A DNA stretch of 37,192 nucleotides from a virus. Each line of letters opens with the position of its first letter. Position 1 is the first letter of the stretch. The notes beneath the pieces are model-generated. The model did not search any database, was not told where the DNA came from, and was given only the letters and a program-made list of their open reading frames with translations. The stretch spans positions 1-37,192 of IMG/VR virus record IMGVR_UViG_3300024518_000977; one strand, 5' to 3'. A program made the position numbers and the translations under genes. Below, in pieces: positions 16,850 to 26,107 of this stretch.

Positions 16850-19800
16850 TGGGCGGCATTAACCCCGAAGGAAGAAAACCGGCTGACTTTGAAGAACCTG
16901 TACCAATCACTCAAGATGTTGCGTTGAAGCCTGTTGAACTTGCACCGAAAGAGACCAAGACCAAAAGCGGCGGCGTAAACCAAAACGGCAGAACCGGAGG
17001 ACGCCTAACCTCCAAAGCCATAGATTACTCTAAGATGGCTGCCGATGGTTTCACAGCCGCCACTGTCGAACAGGTGGAGAAGTGGAAAGATCTGGGAGAG
17101 ATCGGCCCTGTTGAGTATTACAAGAGGTACTACAAAGGGACCACCATTGTTCCATTCTTAAACGCCGAGCAAATTGCCGGTGACTATAAGATGTACGATC
17201 TAGCGCAAAAATATCACACCAATGATTACGGACCTGATGAGACAGCTCAAAAGACTAAGGACTATGAAACCCTTAAAGCATACCAACTTCTTCAAGAAGA
17301 ATTGATGGTTAGAGGAACGGCTGTTATGTCCGACATTGTTGAAGGTGGATCTCAGAGCGTGGCCCTAGCCGGAGAGTTTACCCTTGGTCTTGGAGTTGGT
17401 GGCGCTATGTTTAAGACTGGGGCCGTGGCCGCTAAAAAAGCTGCACAAGTTGGCGTGAAGATGATGATTAAAAAAGCTCTCGCTGGTGGAATTAGGAAAT
17501 CAATCGGGAGAGGCGCTAAAGGCTTAGGCAAAGCTGCTCTAAAAACTGCGGGATTCACAGCCGCAGTCACCCCGCACCGAGTATACGCTGGATACAAAGA
17601 AACCCAGCTTAACGATTACATGGTAGCAACCGACAAAGGGGCGCACATACTCGAAGAGATGGACAAGAATCCGACGATGGCAATGTTTCGAGCTTTTCAA
17701 GATGTTTGGATCGAGAACTTGGTGGAGGTCAGTGGCGGTAAATTGATAGGGTCCGTCACTGGGGCTACTAGAACATCAATAGCTCATAGGATGGCCCCCA
17801 AAACCGTAGAGGCCATGAAGAAGTTTATGGGCAAAACGAGGCTCGACAAACTGTTCGCCGTCGATCCGACAGACAGACGAAGAGTATTTAACGGATTTAT
17901 TGAGGAGTTAGGGGAGGAACGTATGGGCGCATTTATTCGCAACCATACTGGTCTTGAGGGCGAAGATCTTGAAGGCGCTACTCGGTGGGAGAAGACAGTC
18001 GGTGCTTTAATCCCAACATGGAGAGAATTTCTAGTTGAGGCTGGCGTTATAACAATGTTCGGAACGGCCTCAGTTTCAAAGAGGGCTTTGACGGAAAAGT
18101 GGAAACAGCGAGGCATGAGTGACACCGAGATCGAACTCCGTCACAAAGGTATGTCAGAGCTGGACATTGTTGGCGCTCTTAGCAAAGAGATTGAGAAAGA
18201 GGAAGCCAAAGGTAAGCTGGTTAATTCTGTTCGACTAGAGAAACTTAAAAAGGGTTTCAACACTAGCTACCAGAAACTATCCAATCGATTCGCTTCCATT
18301 GAGAATTTAAGCAAGTTAGCTAAGGATGCGGGAATAGAATTAAAAGAAGGCGATGATCCTCTTATCTTGGCAAGACAATACCTGAGTATTGGCCGGATGG
18401 TCAAAGCCACTCTTGAGCAAGGAACATACCGCATAAACAAAGACGGCTCAGTAGAAGAGACAGGCGAAGGCTTGAAGCCTATCCTCGATAGCTTTGATGT
18501 AGACACCTTGGACATAGAAGCAGACACCGACACCCGCCACCAAGATCTACAGGATTACATGATTGCCAGACGTTACCTTGAGGACCTTGTGCCTAGAGAA
18601 GACGTTGAAGTATCAGATGCCCAGAAGACAAAAGCTGTTGATGACATCTTTAGGATCGAGCAGAAGTACGGCGACAAACTGGCTAAACTTCAAGAGACAA
18701 CTGAAAGACTTTATGGTTTTCAGTCTAGGGTCCTAGAGAACTTGGTCGAATCTGGCCAGATGACCCAAGAGCAGTATGACAAAATCCTAAGCAACAATAA
18801 GCATTACATTCCTTTTGACAGAATCCTTCCAGAAGACGAAGGGTCCAGCGAGGCAGTTAAGAAGGCATTCACAAAGGCCAAGTCTCCCATCAAGAAGATC
18901 AAAGGCTCAGAGCTTGAGATTGAGAATATATACTCGTCTATGGTCAAGAACACCATCAACATCATGGAGAGGGCGCACCGTAATAAGGTGGCCAAGGCCG
19001 TAGCTCAGTTTGCAGACCTCCTCCCCTCTCAGGTCAGAGAGGTCGAATTACCTCAAGAATTCAAGGATTTAGAGGAAGCTGCCGATAGAGTAGAAGAGGG
19101 ATTTGACACAGATGGCGGTATAAAGGAGAATGGCAAGGATGACACACTCGAAACTGACACCGGAGGAAGAAGCGGAGGAAGAGAGAATATCTCTGGGCAG
19201 ATGGCAGTCACGCCATTTACGGAATCGCTCCAAGGCTCCCCAAAGTCAGACAGAGAATATTCCCAAGACATCAGACAGAACTCCCAAGAGTACGCCTCCG
19301 AAAACGGATTAGACCCGACACCCCTTAAAGAGTATGTCGTAGCCGAAGCAGAGCGTGGAACTAAGATCGCCGAAGAGTATGAGAACGGCGTCCACGATCC
19401 AAACAATCCAGAAGTTAAAGCAGCTTATGACGCTCTGATCCAAGAGACTTTGGCCCAGTATCAACACCTCAAGAAACTCGGTTACACCTTCGAGATGATT
19501 CCAGAAGGTCAGAACCCATATCCTAAAGGTCCAAGAGAAGCCTTAGCGGATATGAGGGACAACAAACATCTATGGGTTTACCCATCCGATTCAGGATTCG
19601 GAACTGAAACCGATGGAACCGGACACCCGCTACTTCAATCAACCGAGGAGTATATAGGCGACCACCAGCTACTTGCCAACGATGTATTCAGAATTGTCCA
19701 CGATGTCTATGGCCACGCTAAAGATGGCAATGGATTCGGTAAGAATGGCGAAGAGACAGCATTCCAGAACCATGTGAGGATGTACTCCCCACTGGCTGCC

Positions 19801-22800
19801 AGAGCTATGGCAACTGAAACAAGAGGTCAGAACTCTTGGGTAAACTTTGGACCTCAAGCTGAACACAACAGGGCCAACCCAGCAGAGACCATCTACGCCG
19901 AGCAAAAGGCTTTCTTAATGCCTGAGTGGGTGATGACCGAAAACCTTAAAGGTAAAAGCAGCTTTGAGATTAAAGATGGGATTATATATAAAACCGTAGC
20001 CAATCAGACATTCGCTATCACAGAGCAACTTCCAACAGAAAAGATTGCTGGACCCCTAGACGAATATGTTTGGATTGATCCAAAGATGAGCGCAGAACAC
20101 AAGGCCATCGCACAAGCCTATGTATCGTATGGAAACAAGCATTACGCAGAACTAGAAAAAGCATACATTGAGCGTATTAAAATTGAGTTCAATGGGGCCG
20201 ACAACGTGGCATCTGGAGACGAAGCCAAGTTTGTATTCCCAGCCGTTAGTGATGGCAACTCTGGATTGATGGCTATAGTCCACCCAGCCGCTTCGGCTAT
20301 GGCTAAGAAATATAACGATAAGTTATTAGATGACCCAGCAAGGGCGCACTTGCCGACAATGATTCTAGGCGGTGGATCTGGAGCCGGTAAGACGTTCAGC
20401 TTGAACAGGGCCGATACTGTAGACCTTTCCGATTACTCTGTTATTGTGGACACGAACTCGGATTCTCTGGATGTTGTGAGACTTCGCTACAATAAGATTA
20501 AAGAGAAGCACCCAGACAGGCCAGTGGCCTTCAACTACGTTGAGCGTGACCCTATTGAGGCTTTCGGAGCTGGCATAGATCCAAAAGATAAAACAGGTAG
20601 CGTTATCTCCAGAGCAATACGAACTGGCAGACCGATCCCGATGGATCTTCACATTAAGCTGCAAGATTCACGCCAAGTAGCCAGAGACATTCATAAAGAA
20701 TTCGCCAAGGAAATAGCTAGTGGAGATTTTGTCCTTATTATTTCTAGCAATGTGACAGGCAGCCAGAAGGCTATAAACCACGAATCAACTTTAGAAGATT
20801 TGAAAATAGCTCACGATTTGTTACTGGACCTTGATTACACACAGTCCACGCCAGAAGGCAAGGCTTTACTAAGAACTAAGTTAGAGGAGGTATTAAATGA
20901 GTGGAGAAAAAGCGGAAGGGTCGGACAAGAACTCGCAGCAGATCTCAATTTCCGAGGCCAAAGCGAAGCAGTTAAAAAAGATCGAGAACTTTCACAAGAA
21001 ACTAGCCAAGAAGATGGGCTGGAAGATTCTGTAAGACCAGTCCCAAGACATCACAACGAAATAATAAAGAAGATGCACCTTGATTCAGAGGGCCACCTTG
21101 ATAATAAAAAAGTTAGGGAAGAGATCTCTAATGAGGCCGAATATTGGGATGAAAAAGATATACCCTTAGACCAGATTAAAATTGGTGATGAAGCTATAGA
21201 TCCGTCAATGGCCAAGCCCGAAAAGGGGTCCATCATTCTTAAAGCCGATGGCACAATTATCGACGGAAGGCATCGGGTAGCTTTAGCCAGACAGAATGGA
21301 GATACCACCATTCGAGCCTTCGTGCCAACCACTCAAACAAAGGGGCAATCATCAAAAACTCAAGAACAGGGATCAGCCGGTTTCGGCGTAAAATCTGTAA
21401 AAGGAAAAATGCAGCCCATCCAACTGACCGCCGAGGAATCGGGTCAGGAAGGTGGCAAAACAATATTCCGGCCATCCCAGTATATGCCCAAAGGCAATGT
21501 CATCGAATACTACGAAGACGGCAAGCGCAAGTTCATTGAGGTAGAGAACGATCTTTACGAGGCCATGACCGGCATGAATGAGGTCCCCCTGTCTTTATGG
21601 GTTAGGATATTATCTGCGCCAGCCCAAGCCCTGAGAATTGGTGCGACAATCACCCCAGACTTTATGATGTCCAACTTTATTCGTGACCAGTTCACCGCAG
21701 CCATCCAGACCGATTTCGGCTTTAGGCCATTCATTGATTCAGCCGGAGCGATTGCCGATGTGATGGGCAAGTCTGACGTATACCTAGAATGGATCAGAGC
21801 CGGTGGTGGCTACTCTGGATTGGTGGAGACATCAAGAAAGAGCGTGGACCAAGCCTACAAAGAATTGACAGGCAGACCCAGCCTACTCAAAAAGCTGAAC
21901 ATCATTTCACACCTCGGAGATTTCTCACAGGTATTTGAGGAGGCCACAAGAGTAGGGATGTTCAAAGCGGCCAAGCGCAAAGGATACAGCGCAGCCAGAG
22001 CAGCCTACGAGAGCCGTGAAGGGACCCTAGACTTTTCTGTTAGAGGATCTACCACTAAAGAAATCAACGCCGCCAAGGCTTTCTTCAACGCACAGATAAG
22101 GGGCTTTGATAAGCTAGTATCCACATTTAAAAAGAACCCAGCCGGAACCACGGTCAAGGGCCTTGCCTACATCACCACTCCCACCGTTCTCCTCTTTATG
22201 ATTAACAAAGATGACGAGGATTATTGGGAGCTGCCACAATGGCGGCGTGATCTGTTCTGGAACATCAAGGCTCCTATGCCCACAGCTATTGGATACGCTT
22301 GGGTTTCCATTCCTAAGCCATTCGGGCTAGGACAGATTTTCGGCACGATCCCTGAGAGGTTTATGCAACACGCTTTTAAGGACGATCCATCTGCCTTTGA
22401 CAATCTCATAGAGAGTACATACAGCAGCATATCACCTCTGGCGTCTACGGATGTCGTCTTGCCTACTGCCTTTGTGCCAGTGATGGAATCATTCCATAAC
22501 AAGAATTTCTTTACTGGTAGAGACATTGTGCCGGAGTACAAGAAGGACCTTGATCCCTTTATGCAATATAACAAAGGGACCTCAACGACAGCCAAGGAGC
22601 TTGGCAGAGTGCTGGGACTTTCTCCGGCCCACCTTGAGAACACTGTCAGGGGATACTTGGGATCTGCCGGAAGATATACACTGGAAGGATCAGACTTCTT
22701 GGTGAATGGGATTAAACGATCAAATGGAGAAGATGTTGTAGAGAAGCCCACCGATGTTACAGATTTACCATTCGTGAGAAGGTTTATCAGGGATGATGCC

Positions 22801-23133
22801 TATGGCTACCAATCCGAGAGCGTCAGGAAATTCTTTGACATTGCCGACGAAGTTGGGGCCAAGCATAAAACTTTATCGGCTTTGAAGAAAAATAAGGAGT
22901 GGGACCGCTATAATGAATATAGAGAACAGCATCAAGAAGAACTGTCTATGTATAAGTTTATAAGCAGAAAAAGACGGCAGATTGTTAGACATGGAAGCAA
23001 CATTGATCGAATCATTGCCTCAGACATGATTGACGAAGAGAAGCTGTCTCAGATTAAAAATGAAGAGATTGCCATGACAGAACTGGCTAGGCAATCAGTA
23101 GACCAATATGAATCATCAGGAGAAGACGAATGA
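16849..23133 (+). CDS. Giant ejection protein with inserted polyvalent/effector domains
   Basis: 2,094 residues, in the position of T7 gp16. The backbone is LPD38-like: residues about 80-735, and from F1540 (FRPSQYMPKGNV) on, with ITPDFMMSNFIRDQFTAAIQ near 1600. Ala/Gly-rich hydrophobic stretches near 165-200 may insert in membranes. Between about 735 and 1535 lies an insert with three recognisable units. First is a region with HDVYGHAKDG (H951, H956) and TETRGQNSWVNFGP, known from phage polyvalent proteins. Second is a zeta-toxin-like P-loop kinase with Walker A GGGSGAGKT at 1174-1182 and a downstream TGRPIPMDLHI. Third is a ParB/sulfiredoxin-like unit with DGRHRVALARQNGDTTIRAF at 1472-1491. 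Polyvalent proteins are injected with phage DNA and carry several activities; action inside the new host is inferred. The stop overlaps the tail-fibre start (ATGA). Confidence 0.85.
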   Translation: MGGINPEGRKPADFEEPVPITQDVALKPVELAPKETKTKSGGVNQNGRTGGRLTSKAIDYSKMAADGFTAATVEQVEKWKDLGEIGPVEYYKRYYKGTTIVPFLNAEQIAGDYKMYDLAQKYHTNDYGPDETAQKTKDYETLKAYQLLQEELMVRGTAVMSDIVEGGSQSVALAGEFTLGLGVGGAMFKTGAVAAKKAAQVGVKMMIKKALAGGIRKSIGRGAKGLGKAALKTAGFTAAVTPHRVYAGYKETQLNDYMVATDKGAHILEEMDKNPTMAMFRAFQDVWIENLVEVSGGKLIGSVTGATRTSIAHRMAPKTVEAMKKFMGKTRLDKLFAVDPTDRRRVFNGFIEELGEERMGAFIRNHTGLEGEDLEGATRWEKTVGALIPTWREFLVEAGVITMFGTASVSKRALTEKWKQRGMSDTEIELRHKGMSELDIVGALSKEIEKEEAKGKLVNSVRLEKLKKGFNTSYQKLSNRFASIENLSKLAKDAGIELKEGDDPLILARQYLSIGRMVKATLEQGTYRINKDGSVEETGEGLKPILDSFDVDTLDIEADTDTRHQDLQDYMIARRYLEDLVPREDVEVSDAQKTKAVDDIFRIEQKYGDKLAKLQETTERLYGFQSRVLENLVESGQMTQEQYDKILSNNKHYIPFDRILPEDEGSSEAVKKAFTKAKSPIKKIKGSELEIENIYSSMVKNTINIMERAHRNKVAKAVAQFADLLPSQVREVELPQEFKDLEEAADRVEEGFDTDGGIKENGKDDTLETDTGGRSGGRENISGQMAVTPFTESLQGSPKSDREYSQDIRQNSQEYASENGLDPTPLKEYVVAEAERGTKIAEEYENGVHDPNNPEVKAAYDALIQETLAQYQHLKKLGYTFEMIPEGQNPYPKGPREALADMRDNKHLWVYPSDSGFGTETDGTGHPLLQSTEEYIGDHQLLANDVFRIVHDVYGHAKDGNGFGKNGEETAFQNHVRMYSPLAARAMATETRGQNSWVNFGPQAEHNRANPAETIYAEQKAFLMPEWVMTENLKGKSSFEIKDGIIYKTVANQTFAITEQLPTEKIAGPLDEYVWIDPKMSAEHKAIAQAYVSYGNKHYAELEKAYIERIKIEFNGADNVASGDEAKFVFPAVSDGNSGLMAIVHPAASAMAKKYNDKLLDDPARAHLPTMILGGGSGAGKTFSLNRADTVDLSDYSVIVDTNSDSLDVVRLRYNKIKEKHPDRPVAFNYVERDPIEAFGAGIDPKDKTGSVISRAIRTGRPIPMDLHIKLQDSRQVARDIHKEFAKEIASGDFVLIISSNVTGSQKAINHESTLEDLKIAHDLLLDLDYTQSTPEGKALLRTKLEEVLNEWRKSGRVGQELAADLNFRGQSEAVKKDRELSQETSQEDGLEDSVRPVPRHHNEIIKKMHLDSEGHLDNKKVREEISNEAEYWDEKDIPLDQIKIGDEAIDPSMAKPEKGSIILKADGTIIDGRHRVALARQNGDTTIRAFVPTTQTKGQSSKTQEQGSAGFGVKSVKGKMQPIQLTAEESGQEGGKTIFRPSQYMPKGNVIEYYEDGKRKFIEVENDLYEAMTGMNEVPLSLWVRILSAPAQALRIGATITPDFMMSNFIRDQFTAAIQTDFGFRPFIDSAGAIADVMGKSDVYLEWIRAGGGYSGLVETSRKSVDQAYKELTGRPSLLKKLNIISHLGDFSQVFEEATRVGMFKAAKRKGYSAARAAYESREGTLDFSVRGSTTKEINAAKAFFNAQIRGFDKLVSTFKKNPAGTTVKGLAYITTPTVLLFMINKDDEDYWELPQWRRDLFWNIKAPMPTAIGYAWVSIPKPFGLGQIFGTIPERFMQHAFKDDPSAFDNLIESTYSSISPLASTDVVLPTAFVPVMESFHNKNFFTGRDIVPEYKKDLDPFMQYNKGTSTTAKELGRVLGLSPAHLENTVRGYLGSAGRYTLEGSDFLVNGIKRSNGEDVVEKPTDVTDLPFVRRFIRDDAYGYQSESVRKFFDIADEVGAKHKTLSALKKNKEWDRYNEYREQHQEELSMYKFISRKRRQIVRHGSNIDRIIASDMIDEEKLSQIKNEEIAMTELARQSVDQYESSGEDE

Positions 23134-23135
23134 GT
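23119..23135 (+). promoter_or_regulatory. Gene-junction coupling motif, divergent copy before the tail fibre
   Basis: GGAGAAGACGAATGAGT repeats the layout of the 16-mers at 658 and 998: Shine-Dalgarno inside the last codons (GEDE ending) and ATGA overlap with the next gene. It is one base longer. Confidence 0.5.
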
Positions 23136-24479
23136 TTAACAACCGTAGCAAACCGTAAAGATTATTCTGGGGATGGAATTGTTGACCAGTTCGCATTTCC
23201 TTACCTATTCTTTTTAGAGACCGATCTGACGGTCTGGCTATACGATACAGTTCTTGCCACCCTCTCCCTTCAAACTCTCACCACTCACTACACAGTTACC
23301 GGCGAGGGCGACGTAGATCTTACCGGCGAGGTGACATTCGTTACTCCCCCAACATCAGACGAAGAGGTTATCATTCTCCGAGAGTTGGTATTCGACCAGC
23401 AAAGTGATTACGAAGATTTCAACAGACTGCCATCAGGCACACTGGAGACCAACCTCGATAGATTGACAATGATGGTCCAACAACTCGAAGAAGTTGTGGG
23501 TCGTGCCATTGTTCAGGATGTCAACTCAACAGTGACAGTTACTTTCCCAGCACCGGACCCTCTCAAGGTTCTACAGTGGAATGCTGGCGGTACAGCTCTT
23601 GAGAATTCTACCATTGATTTATCTGGGGTATCGACTGCCGAGGCTAACGCCGTGGCCGCTGCCGCCAACGCTTCAACATCAGAGACCAACGCCGGAGTAA
23701 GTGAAACGAATGCCGCCGCATCTGCCGTGGCTGCCGCCGGTTCTGCCAGCGCCGCCGCCGCATCTGCCTCAACTTGGGACAGTGGGGGAAGGGACCTTGT
23801 TTACTGGGGCAACACAGAGTTGGAGGCTAACACCCTAACAGTCGAGGCTGGCGCTACCGCCGTCTCTTTAACTGGTGGATACAGAATGACTGTTGCTGGT
23901 TCAACTGTCGTAGATATTACAACCACTGGCCTCAATGGATTGCACACTGGTTCACAGGCAAACAGTACATGGTACGCACTTCTAATGATTGCAGACAGCA
24001 ACGGTGTTGAGGCGACAGGCTACCTCCTAGTTGAAGCTGCCAATTACCCAAGCTCAATAACCCTACCCACGGATTACGATGTTTACAAAAGAGTTGGATG
24101 GGTTAGAAACGGCGGCGGTGGTGGTTTTTTATCTGGGCAGCAAGCTAATGGCGTGTTCTTATATGATGTGGACCAAGTTATTTTAAGCTCCGGTACATCA
24201 ACATCGTGGGCCAGTTTGAGTATGACAGCATCAGCACCACCCACTACCCGACAGAGCGTTTTAAGAATCTATTCTGGGGCGTCTAACGTAGTTAGGTATA
24301 GGCCAACAGGTAGCGTAACAGTAAACGGAATAATTGTAACCAACAGTTCCTTTGCTGGAGATGGAGCCACTACCGCATACATAACAGATTCCAGCCAGAG
24401 CGTTGACTACAAAGTTGATTCTGGAAGTGCCAGCATACTTTGTTGGGGATACGTTGACAATCTAAGTGAGGATAGCTAA
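23130..24479 (+). CDS. Tail fibre with T7 gp17-like N-terminal domain
   Basis: 449 residues. The first ~150 (NRKDYSGDGIVDQFAFPYLFF, then DLTVWLYD, TLETNLDRLTMMVQQLEE) match the T7 tail-fibre N-terminal domain that anchors fibres at the adaptor-nozzle junction. An Ala/Ser/Asn-rich segment at about 165-215 (ANAVAAAANASTSETNAG) is a flexible or coiled-coil shaft. The remaining ~230 residues are beta-rich, with a Gly run (RNGGGGGF), and should be the distal part. It is shorter than T7 gp17, so it may serve as an anchor or a short fibre. The large protein at 8551 could be the main receptor binder. Confidence 0.88.
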   Translation: MSLTTVANRKDYSGDGIVDQFAFPYLFFLETDLTVWLYDTVLATLSLQTLTTHYTVTGEGDVDLTGEVTFVTPPTSDEEVIILRELVFDQQSDYEDFNRLPSGTLETNLDRLTMMVQQLEEVVGRAIVQDVNSTVTVTFPAPDPLKVLQWNAGGTALENSTIDLSGVSTAEANAVAAAANASTSETNAGVSETNAAASAVAAAGSASAAAASASTWDSGGRDLVYWGNTELEANTLTVEAGATAVSLTGGYRMTVAGSTVVDITTTGLNGLHTGSQANSTWYALLMIADSNGVEATGYLLVEAANYPSSITLPTDYDVYKRVGWVRNGGGGGFLSGQQANGVFLYDVDQVILSSGTSTSWASLSMTASAPPTTRQSVLRIYSGASNVVRYRPTGSVTVNGIIVTNSSFAGDGATTAYITDSSQSVDYKVDSGSASILCWGYVDNLSEDS

Positions 24480-24481
24480 TC

Positions 24482-24736
24482 ATGGATAGAAAATATAAAG
24501 TAGTTAGGGATTCTGATGGCAAGGCTGTACGAGCTGGGCTTGAGAATTTTGTACTCGAAGCCGGTGAAACTGTTGAGGAGTATGAATCTGGAGCCGATGT
24601 CCCTACAATAGACAATGACAATATCAAATCAAGACGGCCACCACACGCCAAGGCCGTAATGCAAATTGATGTAGATAGTATTACAGACCCAACGCTCAAA
24701 GCGGTGGTAAGATATTTGAAGAAAATCATAGGATAA
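24482..24736 (+). CDS. Hypothetical small protein after the tail fibre (84 aa)
   Basis: It starts at ATG 24482, two bases after the fibre stop; there is no strong Shine-Dalgarno, so it is probably re-initiated from upstream. The acidic N-terminal half (AGETVEEYESGADVPTIDNDN) suggests a beta fold and the C-terminus is a helix (LKAVVRYLKKIIG). The family is not recognised. Small genes here often encode fibre chaperones or tail accessories; there is no direct evidence. Confidence 0.65.
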   Translation: MDRKYKVVRDSDGKAVRAGLENFVLEAGETVEEYESGADVPTIDNDNIKSRRPPHAKAVMQIDVDSITDPTLKAVVRYLKKIIG

Positions 24737-24747
24737 AGGAGAGCTAG

Positions 24748-25218
24748 ATGTCAGCAACACTAGAAATGAAAGAACTGGTCAATAAGGCAGAGAACCTTGT
24801 GACCTCATTACAAATTAAAATTAACTCTTACGACCAGAAAGAGACTAAGTTAATCAAGGCTCAGTCTGCCGTCGCCAAGAGAGAGGACGCAGCTACCAAG
24901 CTGGAATCTGATCTCGCCGAAAGAGAGAATAAGATCAAGGACTTCGAGGGAGCCAAGAAGCTGGCCGCCGATGCTAAGAAGTCAGCAGCAGCCGAGAAGG
25001 TGGCTGGCGAAGAGAATGCCAAGGCTCACGCTAAGGAACTCAAAGAGATCACCGCCGGACGCAAGGCTTTGAGCGAGGACATTTCTCGCAACGAAGAGGC
25101 CATTGCCAAACTTACAGAAACCAAGGCTTCACTCAAAGAGCAAACAGCCAAGCTCGAAGAAGAGAAGAAGACTTACAAAGACAAGATTATGAAAGAAATC
25201 CAAAAGAAAATTAAATAG
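24748..25218 (+). CDS. Long coiled-coil protein (156 aa)
   Basis: ATG 24748 behind AAAGGAGAG. Almost the whole sequence is Lys/Glu/Ala heptad-like helix without proline, so a continuous coiled coil is expected. There is no signal peptide, membrane segment or catalytic motif. It lies between the fibre gene and the lipoprotein gene, the usual region of lysis genes in podoviruses. Coiled coils also occur in the periplasmic part of i-spanins, but this protein lacks the N-terminal membrane anchor an i-spanin needs. The function is unknown. Confidence 0.7.
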   Translation: MSATLEMKELVNKAENLVTSLQIKINSYDQKETKLIKAQSAVAKREDAATKLESDLAERENKIKDFEGAKKLAADAKKSAAAEKVAGEENAKAHAKELKEITAGRKALSEDISRNEEAIAKLTETKASLKEQTAKLEEEKKTYKDKIMKEIQKKIK

Positions 25219-25231
25219 AGAGAAGAGACCT

Positions 25232-25609
25232 ATGTATAAAACAATCGCTATCCTTCTTATGGCTGTCTTCCTTATGGGAAACACAGGCTGTACGGAGCAA
25301 GAACTAGCAGACGCTCAGAAGAAACTAGACACAGCTCAGGGTGTTGCCACCACTGTCGGCACTACTATCCCAGTGACCCAGCCTTGGGCTACTATCGTGG
25401 CTGGAGTTCTAGGTATTGCCGGAACCATAGTTGGGGCCGTAAAGAGCAAGAAGCACAAATCAAGATCAGATAACTACAGCGAAGCTATTGAGATCGCCAT
25501 GATGGAAGGCGACGACAAGAAGGCTATTGATGTGGCCCATCTGGAGAAATCTTTAGATAAAGATACTAAAGCACATTTCAACGCCACCGGAGGCACGACC
25601 CTCAACTAA
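25232..25609 (+). CDS. Phage lipoprotein (spanin-like candidate, 125 aa)
   Basis: The N-terminus MYKTIAILLMAVFLMGNTGC is a lipoprotein-type signal with the lipidated cysteine at residue 20. Position -1 is Gly as expected, but -3 is Asn, which is atypical. A helical TEQELADAQKKLDTAQ segment follows, then a hydrophobic stretch at about 54-70 (ATIVAGVLGIAGTIVGAV) ending in KSKKHK, probably a membrane helix. Lipid anchor plus later membrane segment recalls single-gene u-spanins, which fuse inner and outer membranes at lysis, although u-spanin membrane segments normally lie at the very C-terminus. It is the last late gene before the terminator at 25662. The role is inferred. Confidence 0.7.
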   Translation: MYKTIAILLMAVFLMGNTGCTEQELADAQKKLDTAQGVATTVGTTIPVTQPWATIVAGVLGIAGTIVGAVKSKKHKSRSDNYSEAIEIAMMEGDDKKAIDVAHLEKSLDKDTKAHFNATGGTTLN

Positions 25610-25621
25610 GTGGTACAATGC

Positions 25622-25646
25622 AAGTCTGAGCCAGCTAAGTCTGAGC
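25622..25646. repeat. 10-bp direct repeat before the convergent terminator
   Basis: AAGTCTGAGC occurs at 25622-25631 and 25637-25646 (15-bp period), in the 50 bp between the last late gene and its terminator. Function unknown. Confidence 0.75.
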
Positions 25647-25661
25647 TTTCTTCTTACACTG

Positions 25662-25692
25662 GGTCCAGCTGTCAAAGGCTGGGCCTTTTTTT
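25662..25692 (+). terminator. Rho-independent terminator of the late block
   Basis: GGTCCAGC-(8 nt)-GCTGGGCC (25662-25685) is an 8-bp stem with one T-G pair, followed by seven T residues at 25686-25692. It ends the rightward late transcript where the two blocks converge. The T-run touches the stop codon of the leftward receiver gene. On the minus strand the hairpin has no U-tract, so it mainly stops rightward transcription. Confidence 0.9.
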
Positions 25693-26107
25693 ATACTATC
25701 TTGCTGAGTAGGTCCGGCTCGTCCTTGCTTAAAAAACGGCCACCTAAAGATACTGCTTCATTGGCGAAGCGGGGATTATCATTCCCTGAGCAGACGACTA
25801 GATCATCGGTCCACTCTGTTAGATTCATTTCTTTGATAAGGTCGAAGCCATCAGCCCCACCAAAGGCTCCGGCTAGGTCTATGTCCATCAGGAGAATGTT
25901 CTTCCCATTCTCACGGACCGCCATCATCAGGTCCTCTTTATTGTAGATCCCTCGGACATTGACATTATCTGGTGCGGTTCTTTTTAGCTCGTCGATAAAG
26001 TCTCTATCGTCGTCGGCAACCCATAAAACTATTTTATCTGGCCTGTATCCCAGACCTTGCATCTGTTCTTTGATACCGGCGAGTATTGCTTTCATCGGGT
26101 CATCCAT
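25691..26107 (-). CDS. Stand-alone CheY-like response-regulator receiver domain
   Basis: With ATG 26107 (TGATG overlap with the upstream gene, GGAG ten bases before) it is 138 residues; the frame extends upstream to 26140 but that start ignores the coupling. The alternating hydrophobic-strand pattern and key residues fit a receiver: acidic cluster ADDD (Asp32-Asp34), phospho-acceptor Asp75 in ILLMDIDL, Ser107 in LVVCSGND, and Lys128 in RFLSKDE. Spacings Asp33-Asp75-Ser107-Lys128 (42, 32, 21) are close to CheY (44, 30, 22). No output domain follows, so it may act by protein binding, as CheY or Spo0F do. It is the last gene of the long leftward operon, directly after a membrane coiled-coil protein. 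Phage-encoded single receivers are unusual. No kinase gene is seen, so a host kinase or acetyl phosphate would have to supply the phosphate. Confidence 0.82.
   Translation of the reverse strand: MDDPMKAILAGIKEQMQGLGYRPDKIVLWVADDDRDFIDELKRTAPDNVNVRGIYNKEDLMMAVRENGKNILLMDIDLAGAFGGADGFDLIKEMNLTEWTDDLVVCSGNDNPRFANEAVSLGGRFLSKDEPDLLSKIV

Noticed and set aside
22221-22751. 176-codon open frame on the minus strand
   Set aside because: It lies wholly inside the giant ejection-protein gene on the opposite strand, has no ribosome site and reads as a shadow of that coding frame.
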